From NCBI GenBank assembly GCA_047967505.1, contig CM106539.1: a stretch of DNA of 64,000 nucleotides. One strand, given 5' to 3'. This DNA is from Dipteris shenzhenensis (lineage: Eukaryota > Polypodiophyta > Polypodiopsida > Gleicheniales). The position numbers and the translations under genes were made by a program. Below the pieces are notes generated by a model, which worked only from the letters and a program-made list of their open reading frames with translations, ran no database searches and was not told the origin of the DNA. Position 1 is the stretch's first letter; every line of letters starts with the position of its first letter. Positions 19,229-30,395 of this stretch are shown here, piece after piece.

Positions 19229-20114
19229 TGCAATTGCACAGAATTTTCCCAAAATGCAAAAATCCCTCTGATGATTCTGCCCTGAGTGACTATGTACCTG
19301 AAAATACAGAAATACCCTGAGGCATGCTGGCTAAAGAAGAAACACCAGCACGTATCACACGGATAGAGAACACCCTGAACCAGAACAATCCCTTTATGGT
19401 CGCCACGTAGGTAGCTCGTTGACGACACAGGTCACATGGCAATAGCGCTGAGCGAGCTGGAGCAGTTCAATGGTGGAGCTTCACATGCAAACATCTCCTC
19501 GCAACATGCCTGGCTAGACAGCAGCAACACGATCAGGTATCCAGGCGCAGCTCTCAGGCGATGAAGGGCAGCTGTAGGTCACGCTTAAACAAAAGGGCGA
19601 CGATGCAGGTCACGGGGCGGGCGATGGCACATAGTAGCATGTAACGGTGCTTCCACGTAGGTAGCTATGACTGGAAGACGAGCGACGGGTTGTTCAGGCT
19701 AGAGCTACTATGCACAGGCGACGGCCAGGGGGTCGGCAAGGTAGTTGGAGCAGACGACGGCTTTCACCACGCAGGGCCCATCCGGTGCAAATGCGTAGTC
19801 GTCTGAGTCTCCACAGCCATGGGGCATCAGCAATGACAGCTCCACGGTAGGAGTTCCGATTCACAGGCTGGACAGATGCGACAAGTGATGGCGTAGGTCT
19901 GGATGGAGCGGCTACCTCCAAACAGGATGATACACATCTCTACCACGTGTAGCCAGTAGCGTAGAGCTAGGCTGGAGCGGCTATGCACAGGCAACTATCA
20001 CCACAGGCAGGGCAAAGCCGAGCATCAGGCTCCATGCTTAGCAGCTTCACGAGCAGCAACAGCAAAGGCGCAGGGCTGCAAGATGATAGCGATGTCCACG
20101 AGCTCATAGGTTGT
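19229..20114 (-). other. 5' leader of element B
   Basis: About 0.9 kb between primer-binding site and gag, GC-richer than its surroundings, with repeated phrases such as CACGTAGGTAGCT (19404, 19654) and AGCGGCTA (19908, 19976). No protein frame is recognised. Confidence 0.5.
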
Positions 20115-20126
20115 GCTCTGATACCA
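20115..20126 (-). promoter_or_regulatory. Primer-binding site of element B (initiator tRNA-Met)
   Basis: The minus strand reads TGGTATCAGAGC, two bases from the 5' LTR, the usual copia arrangement. Confidence 0.93.
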
Positions 20127-20128
20127 TT

Positions 20129-20361
20129 TGTTGGTGCAAAGACGAGACACACGAGGAGAGAGCAAGCACAAAAAGCAAAATGATTGATAGATTAGATGTG
20201 ACTAAAGTCACATCATATACATGGATAGGGTTGTGCTTGCTAAGCACACCTTGCAGGTCACATGGAAGTGTGCCTACCAAGCTCGAGGGAAAAAACCTCC
20301 ACTAGTTGGAGTAAAAAATGCCCCGGGCCTACACCTAAGGTGTCACCCTACACTCCCAACA
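20129..20361 (-). repeat. 5' LTR of element B (233 bp)
   Basis: Bounded by TGTTGG and CCAACA, the standard short terminal inverted repeat of copia LTRs. The matching 3' LTR is absent from the window, so insertion age cannot be judged. Confidence 0.85.
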
Positions 20362-22282
20362 CATAGGTGCTAACACTCCTAGATGGGAAATGGTATAAGA
20401 TTACCTCCATTTGGTGATGAACTCATTTGGATTCCCACTACTACATTTTATTGTTCAATCTTGAGAAGTGGGCCCCACACCTGGAAAGGTAGGGAACCAC
20501 TCCCTTATTTTTTCAGGTGTGCGGACCTAGGTTAGGGCGAGTACACATGCACATAGACACACACACACACACACATCTATTCCCTTGTCAGATTCTCTCA
20601 CGATGTTGCTATGGAAATGATTGTCTAAGATACCTCTTTCTCTTACTCCGTCATCATTAACCTTGGCTTTGTCTTCTTAAGTACAATAACATGCCTCTCC
20701 ATAAGGTTGACTCTAAGGGTTAGTTATATTTATGTTTCCCCCATCCCCTTTGGCACCTCACAACTAATGTGATCTAGCTAGATAAGGCCATAAAATCCCT
20801 TGAAGATTGGATATCTCCTAACCTTGGATTTTCGGTTATCATTTGGCAAGCCTTGCCTTTGGCACCAATTTACCATATGTCCTTATGTTATATTTCCCTT
20901 ACAGTAGGGGGAATTCTAATAACGGATGTTAGCACCCTCCCTTAAGTGTTGGCTTCATTTGTTAAGATGGTATTGAAGACGAGGTCCAGTAAAGGGACTA
21001 TGGTAAGATAATTGTTACTTTGAAATTAATACATTTCATGCTTTCAAGGACCCTATGTTGAACAAAGGACCTCACATTTCTTTTGGATTGCTCACTTAAT
21101 TATACCCTTAAGAGTACATATCCTTGTTGTGGCACTCATGAGGAAATCGGATGTAACAGCGAAGCCTGGATTCCATTACCTGTTGCGCAAGGACACCGGC
21201 CACCTTACATCTCTCACAAGCATGCAATGCCTATACCTCCTTGTCGTGTGAGCTCAGATCTCCGAGGTTTCTCTCTATCTTCTCCTCCCCCATGTTTTTC
21301 GACTTTCCTCCACCTAGATCCTATATTCTTTCCTTTCCTCTCCCTATTTTCCTCTTGAGTCTCCACTATTGAGCTCCACCCTACAAGCATTCTTGGGTTC
21401 CTCTCGTCTCGTGCCTTAACTAAGGCTACGCTACTAGCCACTCTTCTTCTCACAACTAGTGGTGATGCTTCCATCTGACGCTAACCTAGCTTGCATTAGC
21501 ATTCACGTAGCTCGTATGGTAGCCTTTTCCTTCTCAGACAATTGGGCGACGCCACTCATCAGGTTAAATCTTATGGCTTGCAAAATCCTTCCATCGCTTT
21601 GTGCCATCGATGGTCCTAACATGTAAAAACAAAAAAAAAGTGCCTATGTCATGGCCACCTTCCGATCAAAGATACAAAATTTTTGCCCAAATCAATTTGC
21701 TTCTTCATGCTTGAAATGTGTCCCAATTTATAAACCCATATCTTGATCATTAGCATTCAAAGTTGGGACCCACTTTGAATAATGGTTTCATATGTCATGT
21801 TAGTCACATCATTTCAATCCATTGCAACCACTTTAATCCATTGTTGCTCATAACTATCAGTGCATTTGTCAACCTTACCATTTTGTATATCAAACTTCAT
21901 TACAGTCATCACCAATGCCTTCAGAATATCAAGGCACACTTCTAAAGTGATTTTGGCCATTCCTAGCATACTTTACCACATTTTACACCATAAGGGCCTA
22001 CATCTTCAATTGTGTGTAGCACCCCTTTGCCACAATTTCCATAAAAGTCAAAACCCAATCTCCTATGCTAGGATTGAGTCAGTCATATGCTTGTTCTCTA
22101 TCCAAATTTGGTAATACACAAACACCAACCAAGTATACGCGTGGATTATTGCCATCTCCATGTGGAACCATTGGCATAAGTGAGAGCTTGCCATCTCGAT
22201 CATGGAGCATATATCCTCTTAATTTACATTAATCTTTCCAACTAACCATGCACATGACTAAATTAGCCACCATATTATTGTT
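20362..22282. other. Intergenic sequence, no gene seen
   Basis: Both strands lack convincing coding signals. There is a short AC microsatellite at about 20559-20575 and pyrimidine-rich stretches near 21260-21360 that keep artificial frames open. Nothing recognisable otherwise. Confidence 0.4.
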
Positions 22283-23344
22283 CTATTTTCCTCCTAGGTT
22301 TGGGATGCAAAATATTTGTATTCCCAAGATGAATCTAAATATGGAAGGGTTTGAGTTAGTATAGTCATGCATTTCCTCCCACACAGTTAAGATCGAATGC
22401 TCCAAAGTGTTTGCAAGTGCCAAATCTGTGCACCTATCCAACCCCTCTTCTGGGTAACCTAAGTTACTACTACTCTTCCAAGCGAAGAGTGCCCCCAGTA
22501 CTTCATCTTCTCTCAATTTTTTGATATATTGAATCTCAATCAATAATAAATATTCTTTGTTTTCAATCAAAATATATGGAAGGGTTTGCATCAAAACCTC
22601 ATCCATCATACCTTCTTCCTCCTCTTTTTGCTCTTCTTCCTCCTTTTCCTCTTTTGGCTGTCCTGTGGGGGATGATGTCATGCCTACTTCAGGAACCACA
22701 ACCAACTCTATCATCTGCTCTATTTCTACTATGTGCTTTCCCTTGTCCAAAGTTGCACTAGACCAATCTAGAGCAACGGCGGCTTCTGCAACCACATCAG
22801 GATTCTCCTCAACGTTCACATCTTGCCCTGCTACTAGAAGAAGAGTTGGCTCTACATTGATGAATGGAGGTGCATCTGTGTCCTCTATTTCCAAAAGAAT
22901 TACACAATAGGCTATTTTTAGGGATACAAAACGAGTTCCCATAGGATCCGCTTGCAGATCCAACTCTTCATCCTTGGAAATCCTTCTAAAACTTTTTGGA
23001 CTAAGGGATTTGCAAGTTCTTTGCAACCTAAACTTGAAAGTGCTATCAGCCCGGCGACAGTCAATAAGGAGATTCACAGGAACCCACTGTACTCTATCTA
23101 TGTCTAGCCGGATCATGTAAGGCTTGATTTTCTCTCTCACATAATCTACCACATCTCTAAAGAGATCTAGATGCTTGTGGACTGTTCCGATGACATCTAT
23201 CCGACGATTAAAAATGTCATACAACTCTGCCTCTCGACTCGAATGATGAGTAGAAGTGACGAAGTCATGGTATGCCTCGCAGGGTGTGGCCATTGGAGGT
23301 TTGTGGAAGATGGCAAGAGCACGCTGTCTAGGAGGTGAGGACAA
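22283..23344 (-). CDS. Hypothetical protein, long open frame, possibly the last exon of a larger gene
   Basis: A continuous frame of about 350 codons, far longer than chance in this AT-rich region. The first ATG gives MATPCEAYHDF at 23293; upstream the frame is open back to a possible splice acceptor (CCTCCTAG or AGACAG near 23330). The protein has a charged N-terminal half (REAELYDIFNRRIDVIG, WVPVNLLIDCRR, KSFRRISKDEELDL), a low-complexity Glu/Lys stretch at about residues 232-248, and a C-terminal part with GYPEEGLDRCTDLALANT. No signal peptide or membrane span stands out. I do not recognise a family. With no stops it may be young or selected; it may belong with the minus-strand frames at 23840-25241. 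Confidence 0.5.
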   Translation of the reverse strand: MSSPPRQRALAIFHKPPMATPCEAYHDFVTSTHHSSREAELYDIFNRRIDVIGTVHKHLDLFRDVVDYVREKIKPYMIRLDIDRVQWVPVNLLIDCRRADSTFKFRLQRTCKSLSPKSFRRISKDEELDLQADPMGTRFVSLKIAYCVILLEIEDTDAPPFINVEPTLLLVAGQDVNVEENPDVVAEAAVALDWSSATLDKGKHIVEIEQMIELVVVPEVGMTSSPTGQPKEEKEEEEQKEEEEGMMDEVLMQTLPYILIENKEYLLLIEIQYIKKLREDEVLGALFAWKSSSNLGYPEEGLDRCTDLALANTLEHSILTVWEEMHDYTNSNPSIFRFILGIQIFCIPNLGGK

Positions 23345-23542
23345 TAAAGGCTATGTCATACCTAATGGCCCTTTATATAGTTGACTTAAGTCTTCAAATA
23401 CCTTAAAAGTTCGACTACAATTTAGGTAATAAAATATCGAACAATGTAATATATTGGCCTAAATAATTTTCCATCATATTCCACTCCCTCCTCCCCCCCC
23501 ACCCAAAATAATGGATTTTTTTTTTGGAATTTAGGGGGCCCT

Positions 23543-23780
23543 ATGTTAGTACAAATGACATCACACTTAACAAAAACTATTACATTTAGTCAAAAACTAT
23601 TACAACATAGTTTCAAAACTTTTGCATTTATTCAAGTGCTATTACAACACACTTCAAAAACTATATCATATTTTCAAAACTATTACAACACACATCAAAA
23701 ACTACTAATTTTATTAAGTATACTCATTGATAGTACAAATGACATCACACTTTAAAAACTATTACATTTATTCAATACCA
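23543..23780. repeat. Short AT-rich tandem-like repeats (CAAAAACTATTACA)
   Basis: Variants of CAAAAACTATTACA recur about seven times. A longer block, TAGTACAAATGACATCACAC followed by this motif, opens the region at 23547 and returns at 23732, a direct repeat 185 bp apart. Non-coding; it would lie in an intron if the flanking frames form one gene. Confidence 0.7.
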
Positions 23781-23839
23781 GCATGAATGGAAAAATTACA
23801 AGGAGGCTTCCATTTCTCAAGCATTGATGTTCCTTCGAG

Positions 23840-24512
23840 TCACCTTCTTACTATCTTCCCATTTAGTGTAAAGAAAAAATCACTATCATCAAAGGTGACA
23901 GCGATGTATTCTCGAATATACTTCAAGCTCCAACTACTTGTGACCTCAAGATATTGGATATCCCCATTGGGCATATGTACCTCTACCTCTGTGGTGTCCA
24001 CTACATCACAATCCATAGGTATCCATGTGCCATGATAATTTTTCCAACGTCTATAAGCATATCTCATGTAGCAAATACTCCACATTACTTGATATCTTAT
24101 TACTATACTTTCTTTAGTAAGTATACATCTAAAATGGTCTCCCTTCTGCAAACCCTCCCTAACATCCCACATTGGGTATAGAATATTATCAAGAAATTCA
24201 TTTTCTAGGCCTTTGCATACCCACATGGTCTTTGTCTTATGAATGAAGACTGATTTGAAAAAATAAATAAAATGTAATGGAGGGCATGAACCAACTAACA
24301 CCCACATATTTTGAACCGAAAGTAAACTTCATTGATGATTGAATATCTAATCTCATCTTCATTCTAAATGCATCTATAGAGAATGGATTAGGAAGAGGCC
24401 ATTTTGGACTATCAAAGTTAGGGAGAGGAATAGGATGTAGGCTTCCAGATGCACCTTCTCTTCGAGGAACTTGGTAACATGAATTATAGAAAAAAATACT
24501 AGACTTTGTCAA
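23840..24512 (-). CDS. Hypothetical exons of an unidentified minus-strand gene
   Basis: Two overlapping minus-strand frames look like protein. The 5' one (24512 to about 24300) includes YQVPRREGASGSLHPIP and SPKWPLPNPFSIDAF; the 3' one (about 24260-23840) includes MWVCKGLENEFLDNILYP, WKNYHGTWIPMDCD and VEVHMPNGDIQYLEV, ending DDSDFFFTLNGKI directly before a consensus splice donor GTAAGA at about 23848. The end has the look of a ubiquitin-like or other beta-rich domain, but this is only an impression. The junction between the frames is uncertain; the best in-frame intron would be only about 52 bp. Together with 22283-23344 and 24915-25241 it could form one multi-exon gene. Confidence 0.4.
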
Positions 24513-24663
24513 GGAGGCAGCACTCTCCGGAGAACATTAATTCCCCAATATTTGAATGGAAAGCTTGAAATATTCCCGTGAGACTATCCAGAGGCTGGGT
24601 TTCAACTTTGGTAGAGGGAAAGATATCTACATAGAAAGCAAAGAAAGATGTTAATGGGCCAAT

Positions 24664-24710
24664 CAATCTATCTCTCTCAGTCTCTACCTCTCTCTCTCAC
24701 ATACACACAC

Positions 24711-24750
<40 letters not shown>

Positions 24751-24813
24751 AATCTCTCCCCTCTACAATCTCCCCCCAACACCCCTCCATCTCTCTCTCT
24801 CTCTCCCCCCCCC
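24664..24813. repeat. CT-rich microsatellite
   Basis: Runs of CT dinucleotides, the longest at about 24714-24747, with interspersed CACACA and CCCC tracts. Length is likely variable between individuals. Confidence 0.9.
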
Positions 24814-24914
24814 TCTCCCCTCTACTATCACCACAAGACACCCTCTCTCAAAACGCATGCTCACATACAATCATTAGAATACACAATTGAACTGAAAATG
24901 AAAAAAATTTAATG

Positions 24915-25241
24915 TTAAAGAGAGATACAGTTTGAAGGAAAGCAAGTTTGACTAGCAGGATCCAAGTTCATATCTCGAGCCATGCACACATGCTGAACCT
25001 TCACCTTAAGTCCTTTTTTTGTATTACAAAATCCAACAATGCGACCCTTCCAATGCTTCTCTTTCTTTGCTCTATCCTTTCTAGAAACCTTGAATGGACC
25101 TATTGCAGATGGTTTCATTGTGACCCATGACATTAACCTAAACTCTTGAGGGATCCAAATATCATTGTTGTCCTTCAAAATGTGACCCACACAAGATTGA
25201 ATTGATAGATTTGGCCTAGGGGAAGGGGAGTGCTTCACCAT
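24915..25241 (-). CDS. Hypothetical protein or first exon of the 22.3-25.2 kb gene
   Basis: An ATG at 25241 opens MVKHSPSPRPNLSIQSCVG, followed by IWIPQEFRLMSWVTMKPSA and KEKHWKGRIVGFCNTKKGL, basic and apparently globular. The frame extends upstream to 25466, but that part is a Ser/Leu/Pro-rich product of the purine-rich repeat on the other strand and is unlikely to be translated. A possible donor GTATCT lies close to the 3' end of the frame. Family unrecognised; whether it is spliced to the frames at 24512 and below is inference. Confidence 0.4.
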   Translation of the reverse strand: MVKHSPSPRPNLSIQSCVGHILKDNNDIWIPQEFRLMSWVTMKPSAIGPFKVSRKDRAKKEKHWKGRIVGFCNTKKGLKVKVQHVCMARDMNLDPASQTCFPSNCISL

Positions 25242-25285
25242 TGTAAAAAGAATGGGAGCAAGCAAAGATAAAGAGGTTGGGAGGA

Positions 25286-25400
25286 GGAAGAGGTTGAGAG
25301 GAGCTTGAGAGGAGGAAGAGGTTAGAAGGAGGCTGAGAGGAGGTTGAGAGGAGGAAGAGGTAGGCTGCGAGGAGGTAGAGCGGAGGAAGAGACTCAGAGA
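25286..25400. repeat. Purine-rich degenerate minisatellite
   Basis: Repeats of GAGGAGG-AGAGG form, for example GGTTGAGAGGAG and variants, read on the given strand. The strand asymmetry could favour triplex formation. It lies just upstream of the ATG at 25241. Confidence 0.7.
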
Positions 25401-25466
25401 AAGGTGGGTAGTCAATGGGGATAGTTTGGGGAGACTCCTGGGAGGAGTTTGGGGTGCTAGGGACAC

Positions 25467-26099
25467 TTTTGGAAAATTTTAATTTTTTGGAGGGAAAAAA
25501 AAGTCATGGATTTAGGGGCCTACCAAGAGAGCCTAGGAGGGTATGGGGACCATCCAAAAGTGAAAGGGGGGAGTAAATGCCTCAAGAGGTGGTGGGGGCA
25601 AGAGAGAGGCAAGTGGAAGCCTAGTGGGGACCAAGGAGGACTCTCCACTAATGAGAGGCCAATATGGAATCCTCCATTCTTTTAATGCCCAAGCCTTCCC
25701 ATTGGCTGGTTTGCTAATCACAAATCTTAAGGGACTAATCCAAGAGGCCCTTTTTGAGGGCAAAATTCCCCTAATGGGTGTGCACGGCAGCATCATTACT
25801 CTTAGGACATCATCAAAATCAGAGATTTGCACCTTTCTATTCAGCTTACCACCGTTATTTCCTTGTGTGGTGAAACTCCATGCCATAGACCTATCAATTT
25901 TTATATGTTTTCAAACCTCTCACTTTCTCTCACCTTACCGCTATTTCCTTGTGTAGTGAAACTCCATGCCAGAGACCTGAGCTTCAAAGGCATTTTGGCA
26001 GAAAACGCTGAAAATGCAAGCATGCAAAAAATGTGGTAAGAGAGTGTTCAGTGCATCGACAAGTGACAATATTTTCTTGGAATTGTTGCATTTTCTACC
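25467..26099. other. Intergenic sequence, no gene seen
   Basis: Short frames on both strands lack recognisable motifs. CCTTGTGTGGTGAAACTCCATGCC recurs with one change at 25861 and 25950, an 89-bp direct repeat. Confidence 0.4.
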
Positions 26100-26950
26100 A
26101 CAAACAAAGAGTAGGCAATTATTTGAGTGCAAGCTACCACTTGGTGCCACTAAGTGAGAGCAACAAAAATGCAGCACTTACTGCCACTTGCTGCCACTAA
26201 GCTAGAGCAATTGAAACGAAGCTGTTGGTAGAACTTGCTACCAATTTCCACCTGTAGCTATTAGTTGCTACCACTAGCGACAATGACAAGAGAGCTACCA
26301 GCCATTGAATCCATATGTGGTAGCTATTGCATGATTGTGGGGTAGCTACCATGAAGTAGGCAATTCTTTGAGTGGAAGCTACCATTTGCTATCACTAAGC
26401 GAGGCAATTTTTTCAATGGAAGCCACCACTTGTTGCCACAGAGTGAGAACAGCCTTAACTTAGGAATACAATTTAGTTGGCAACCTTTGAAGTGTGGTGA
26501 CCAAAGGGTTTATCTGTATATCTCCAAAGGTGACCATATTAATCAACATTGGAGGGAACATGCTGTGCTCAAGAATGAAAGCCTATTTAAAAATATAAAT
26601 TTTGAGATGCTTTCATCAGGTACATTGATTATTTGAGTGGCAGCTACCACTTGCTGTGACTAAGCGAGGCAATTATTTTAGTGGAAGCTACCACTTGCTG
26701 CCACTAAGCGAGTCAATTATTTGAGTGGAAGTTACTACTTGTTGCCACTAACTGACAACAGCCATAACTCAGAAAGACAATTTAGTTGGTAATGAAGAAC
26801 AAATTTAGCTTTAAAGTATGGTGACCAAAGGATTTATCTGTACATCTCCAAAGGTGACCAGATTAAACATCATTGGATGGACCATAGTGCACTCAAGATT
26901 CAACACTTATTTTAAAAAATCACTTACGAGATGCTTTCATCGGCTACATT
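26100..26950. repeat. Degenerate repeats: GCTACCACTTGCTGCCACTAAG motif and a 310-bp tandem duplication
   Basis: The motif GAAGCTACCACTTGCTGCC with AATTATTTGAGTG before it and ACTAAGCGAG after it recurs near 26115, 26367, 26418, 26638, 26685 and 26727. Superimposed is a larger duplication: the block from ACAGCC at 26449 to about 26640 returns, diverged, at 26758 to about 26950, both with GATGCTTTCATC and ACATTGATT at their ends. Short ORFs inside are not conserved between copies. Confidence 0.75.
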
Positions 26951-28311
26951 GATTGAGTACTACTCATCCTTTTTTTCTATATCATGCTATGCATTTTTGT
27001 GTAATATTTACAAACTTGTCTGCATCTTTGGGCTATTTTGTTCCCTCATCTTAGTCAGGCCTATTTGGGTAGATTGCCTTGCTTGCATCCTCTTTGAGGA
27101 GTCATGCATTTTGTGCTCCATGCTAGGCTTCACTACACCATCATCCAGGCTAAGTTTTTCTCCAGCTTTGGTTCAGCTCTAAGGATCTATTTATGTTGGC
27201 ACGTGCACATCTTTGGAGACAATTAGCTTTAGATAGTGGCATAGCCTTTACTAGGAAAAAATACCATTGTAAAAATGATTGAAATCATTAAATGATTAGA
27301 CCAAGAAATAGTCACTAATCAATACCACAAAATGTCTTGAAAAGTAGGCAAGATCCAACCTTGATATGGTGGAATGATTGTTGAAGATAGCAGGCTCAAG
27401 TGCCTTGCTAATGTGACATGTATGTGCATTGTTGTCATGCATGACAAAATATGTTTGTTGCATGCCCACTTCAGCAAGTGTTTGATGATATTCATGTGTG
27501 CAATGGATGTGATTCCATAATGTCTATCTATAACAATTTTTAAAGGATACTTATGAGGCATCTGATTAAGATTACAAATTGATATACTAATGAAACTCTA
27601 GCATATAGAGTTAAAAATTTTCACCTTACATGATACTATTCTGTTCTTGTTGATATTACACACTTGGAAGAGAGTTTGTATCAACATAATCAGCTCAGAA
27701 GAGTATGTGCTTAAGGTTGACTATGTTATACAAGGATTTGGCAACCAACAAAGGTGTGCACACAAAATCTTTACATGCACCATTAGGCACCAGTGTTGAA
27801 TCAATCCTCCGTGACATCCATAGCAATTTTTTATAAGAAAAGGGGAGGAACCATATTTTTACCTGAAATTCCATGCTATGGTATTGTGTGTGTGTGTGTG
27901 TCTAAAAGTAATGGCATTTGGTGCATTGGTTTGAGGATAGTAGAGGCTCAACTAGATAGCCTTGTGGGATGAGGAACCATGATGGCTTGTTTGTCATATT
28001 TTGCTAGCATAAAATGTTGTAGGGAGATGTTCATTTGAGGTTAGCTCAAGCATATAGAAACAACTATCATAGTTTGGTTGGATTTCTATGTGTCATGATG
28101 TGTCTCTTCATTCCATGATTACATTCCTTGGGCTAGACTCCTCAAGGCAGCTCATATCCCATAGTCACATCCATCACTAAAGAGACTCTCTGTAATAGAT
28201 ATGGTATTGAGAGGTGAACATCTCCTGATGTCACCGTAGACAGAGAGGACCTTGCTTGTGGGTGTGCCTGCCCATGAGTGCAGTAAAAATTACCACTCAT
28301 CAGGCTCGCAT
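26951..28311. other. Intergenic sequence, no gene seen
   Basis: It contains a TG microsatellite at about 27886-27901. No coding frame with recognisable content on either strand. Confidence 0.4.
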
Positions 28312-28380
28312 CATTAGAAAAAAAGGAAACTCATTTTGGGGCCTTTTAGCTTGGAAGGAAAATAGCCATCCACCAATCAA
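28312..28380 (-). repeat. Dispersed repeat, copy 2
   Basis: Inverted match to 132-200, with a few substitutions. Neither copy has recognisable ends. Confidence 0.6.
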
Positions 28381-29547
28381 AATTTTCACTTAATACGTGG
28401 CACTTAATTCAAGTTACAAATATTCAATTTGCATGATAGAATAGTAGCTACTCGTGTGCGTAGATAGAGAGAGGGCTTTTGTTGTGGGTGTGCCCGCCCC
28501 TATGAGGGTAGATCCACTTGTGCTAACAGGTGCCTTTGGGGCAAGAGACTAGGCTCCAATAGCCCCTCATATAGGGCGGTGGGAGGACCCTATCATTTGG
28601 CCTAGTCGGCCATTAGGTGGGGGGGGCAACCCCCTTATAGAGCTGCATAGCAACCTCTATGTAGAGCAGGGGTAGGTCGATTGCCCCGCCTTCACATGCA
28701 GGTAGAGGTGGGCCCCTTATATGGGGGCAAAGGCAGCTTGGTCGGCCCTAGTTTACAAAGCACCCTCTTATAGGGTTGTGGACAGCCCTAGAGGTGGGTC
28801 ATCCCATCAGACCTGGTCAGCCCGCATAGTGCAATGGGGTTGGACCCTTATGAGCAGCTGATCGGTTCCCTAGCAGGCTGACCAACTGGGGGGCCTAGGG
28901 GTTATATATGTGCCTCCCCCCTCCCCTCATTGTAGGGCCTTGTAGAGGTGCAGAGCCAACCCACTGAGCACTTGAGGAGCAGGGAAATGGATCAATCCAT
29001 CGATTATGGCTTTCCTTTATGCTTACATGCTCATGTTTATATGCACATTTGTATATGTTTTTAATTATAAACATGTGCTCATGTGTAAGTGAGTTTCATG
29101 CATATATGTTTACATGCACATGTTTATAGGATCATGCGTGTATGTATGTGGTCATGTTTTGGGGCTGCGTATTTAGTTATATACTTACATAATCATGTTT
29201 ATACAATTATATGCTCATGTGTATATGTTTTAATGTGGGACTATCTATCGGGTCCATCTCATAGGTTGTCCTGGTTTCTTACAACACATATGGTATGTTG
29301 GCAATAGTACAAGGGTGATGCTAGTAAACGAGAAGCAACCATGCAAACAGCACATCTTGTCTTGGTGTGAGTTATTGCTACTAGCAAGAGGAGCCTCTTT
29401 ATACAATCATCCCATACTTCAATGGTGAGAGCTTGTCTCAAATTTTCCTTTAGTTTCCATTTAATGAAGAGTCATTTAGGTGTTACATGGATACACACTT
29501 CCAGGGAGGTGCAAAGAAGAGAGAGCAAGCAGAAGGCAAGCTAGAAG
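28381..29547. other. Intergenic sequence with GC-rich and AT-rich repeat blocks
   Basis: 28550-28960 is GC-rich with repeated CCCTTATAGGG-like palindromic phrases. 29030-29240 is AT-rich with irregular repeats of TACATGCACATGTTTATA and TGTATATGTTT. No gene is seen; either block could be an old LTR, but no boundaries were found. Confidence 0.4.
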
Positions 29548-29745
29548 ATGCAATCAAGGGGAATCAAAAGATTTGGAGATGTGGTGGAAAGAATTAACTT
29601 CTTGTGTGCCAATGTGCATCATTTAATCCATGCTCTTTTAGCTAGAGTAGCACACTTGCATGAGGCCCAATTGTTCCATACAGACTTGCACCCCAGTAAC
29701 ATCTTGCTTGATTTTACTCCAAATGGTGCATGTCAAGCTGGAATA
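29548..29745 (+). pseudogene. Protein kinase-like catalytic-loop fragment
   Basis: The frame contains LLARVAHLHEAQLFHTDLHPSNILLDF split over helix E and the catalytic loop of the protein-kinase fold: His-x-Asp, then Asn five residues after the Asp. The catalytic-loop Lys of Ser/Thr kinases is replaced by Leu-His, so HTDLHPSN is closer to kinase-like families than to classical receptor kinases. No glycine-rich loop, DFG motif or other subdomains are nearby, and the frame soon becomes low-quality. It is an isolated fragment of a gene, probably moved here by transposition. Confidence 0.45.
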
Positions 29746-30395
29746 ACTTGTTTCGTTTCAGTCTCATTTTTCCGCTGCTGTGCATCGGGATGGTTGCTTC
29801 CCTTCTTAGCTCCCATCTGACTGTGATCTTGTTGCCGCACATCACTGGTATGCTTGCTTCCCTCCTTAGGGTCGGCTGCTGTCTGATTTGGCCTGCCCGT
29901 TGAAGTTGCTAATTGCTGGACTTCAATCGCATGGAACCTCCAGCAAGGCCAGCAAACAATGTGGTGGAGACTGCAGCCACGCCTTGTGTCAATCTGATTG
30001 TCATCTATGTCAATGCTACTAGTGTCACACCTAGCAGGTTTTCCTTGATCCTGATCCGCGGATGCTTCGACTAAGCTGGTCCTTTGAAATCGACATGTTA
30101 GGTCCATCTGCCCGTAGAACGATCCTGTAAATTATGTGCATTGTCTGTAGTGTTGTTATGTTGAGACGTGCCACGTCTTTTCTGGAAAAGTGCCAAGCTG
30201 TTCCTTCAGGAACCGTCTCACTTGCGTCTCGCTTGGTTCGGGGGGATATACGGGTACCTAGATGATCTTCTGTAAAAACATATCTGCACGGTCACTATTT
30301 CTTACATTATCTGGTAACTATTTCTCAATCTTCTCATCAGAGACATTCCCTGTCCCTTCGAGCCAGCTATTTCCACCATTCGAGAATTGTCTCCC
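29746..30395. other. Sequence upstream of element F, no gene seen
   Basis: TTGCTTCCCT with CTTAG recurs at 29793 and 29852 (a 59-bp direct repeat). A 124-codon minus-strand frame (30107-29733) has no recognisable domain. Confidence 0.4.

Larger units (their letters stand above)
16284..20361 (-). mobile_element. Element B: copia retrotransposon lacking reverse transcriptase and 3' LTR
   Basis: Minus strand. It has a 5' LTR (20361-20129), primer-binding site, leader, gag, protease, integrase, then a direct jump from the integrase-to-RT linker into RNase H at about 16565; the whole reverse transcriptase is missing. The 3' LTR is replaced by the hairpin repeats at 16283. A 246-bp MITE interrupts the linker. 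Four in-frame TAG stops sit where Gln is expected or likely. The copy is dead and old enough to have collected two further insertions. Confidence 0.88.

Noticed and set aside
20129-20361. Solo LTR at 20129-20361
   Set aside because: It has a primer-binding site and a gag-pro-integrase interior next to it, so it is the 5' LTR of element B.
21083-21474. Short frames on both strands at 21083-21474
   Set aside because: Composition-driven (pyrimidine-rich), no motifs, and the two strands give equally long frames.
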